A stretch of 6,129 nt of DNA from Bacteroidota bacterium (lineage in GTDB: Bacteria > Bacteroidota > Ignavibacteria > SZUA-365): contig JAGTUW010000183.1 of assembly GCA_018224345.1 (NCBI GenBank), positions 1 through 6,129 of the forward strand, in the 5' to 3' direction. Each line of letters opens with the position of its first letter. The first letter of the stretch is position 1. The position numbers and the translations under genes are program-made. This document shows, one piece after another, positions 5,910 through 6,129 of the stretch. The notes under the pieces are model-generated. The model was not told the origin of the DNA and ran no database searches. It saw nothing but the letters and a program-made list of their open reading frames with translations.

Positions 5910-6129
5910 ATGCATCACTTTGTTACTTCATGGAAACAGTTGCGCCTACGCGGCCTGCTGATTGTCATGGCAGCACTCCTCGGCATGACCGCCGTCGTGG
6001 ATGCCCAACCGAACCTGAATTTCAAGCGCGTCACGGCCAACTGGCCGACGATCGAGCTGTATTTCTCGGTCGGTTGTGACGGAAATCCCGCCTACAACAT
6101 GGCGAAGCAGGATTTCAAAATTTACGAGA
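5910..6129 (+). CDS. Exported protein, N-terminal fragment, possibly VWA-type (cut by window end)
   Basis: An open frame runs from the ATG to the window end, giving 73 complete codons. The signal peptide is clear: basic residues at Lys9, Arg12 and Arg14, a hydrophobic core at about 15-30 and a probable cleavage after VDA (30-32), leaving QPNLNF as the mature start. The visible mature part includes WPTIELYFSV (45-54), Cys56 and QDFKIYE (67-73). This pattern, an early beta strand followed by a DFxIYE segment, recalls the region before the von Willebrand factor A domain in exported FCB-group proteins. The domain itself would lie beyond the window, so this is a guess. GGAG precedes the start. The gap to the OmpA-type gene is 56 bp with no convincing terminator, so it probably belongs to the same transcript. 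Confidence 0.75.
   Translation, partial: MHHFVTSWKQLRLRGLLIVMAALLGMTAVVDAQPNLNFKRVTANWPTIELYFSVGCDGNPAYNMAKQDFKIYE

Overview
The window looks like chromosomal DNA from a Gram-negative bacterium of the Bacteroidota/Chlorobi/Kapabacteria (FCB) type. The evidence is a DUF1343/NamZ-type muramidase, two lipoproteins, a PorT-like outer-membrane barrel, an OmpA-family lipoprotein combining PD40 repeats, a CarboxypepD_reg-like domain and a C-terminal OmpA domain, and moderate-GC coding DNA with an AT-rich intergenic region. The phylum is an inference from domain architecture; no rRNA or other marker gene is present. All genes lie on the + strand, and no tRNA, rRNA, insertion sequence or CRISPR array was seen.

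Region 1 (about 1-3135) is a tight three-gene set with gaps of 19 and 9 bp. It holds an exported NamZ/DUF1343 exo-beta-N-acetylmuramidase homologue, a lipoprotein with a DUF6263-like body, and a HisA-like TIM-barrel protein. The third protein is clearly related to the histidine enzyme HisA, but a His replaces the first catalytic Asp and several phosphate-binding loop residues are changed. It is probably not a normal HisA and is the most unusual gene here.

Region 2 (3136-3403) is a 268 bp AT-rich gap between the two gene sets. It contains a 9 bp inverted repeat just after the HisA-like stop, a weak terminator-like hairpin with a T-run, a perfect 19 bp operator-like palindrome (ATGTGAAT-AAA-ATTCACAT), and a TATAAT element placed suitably for the next gene.

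Region 3 (3404-6129) is an outer-envelope gene set with gaps of 47 and 56 bp. It holds an outer-membrane beta-barrel protein, the PD40/CarboxypepD_reg/OmpA lipoprotein that would tie the outer membrane to peptidoglycan, and the start of an exported protein cut by the window end. The visible part of that last protein resembles the N-terminus of exported VWA-type proteins, but the defining domain lies outside the window.

The common theme is the cell envelope: peptidoglycan breakdown or recycling in the first set, and outer-membrane and peptidoglycan-anchoring proteins in the second. No defence or mobile system is visible.
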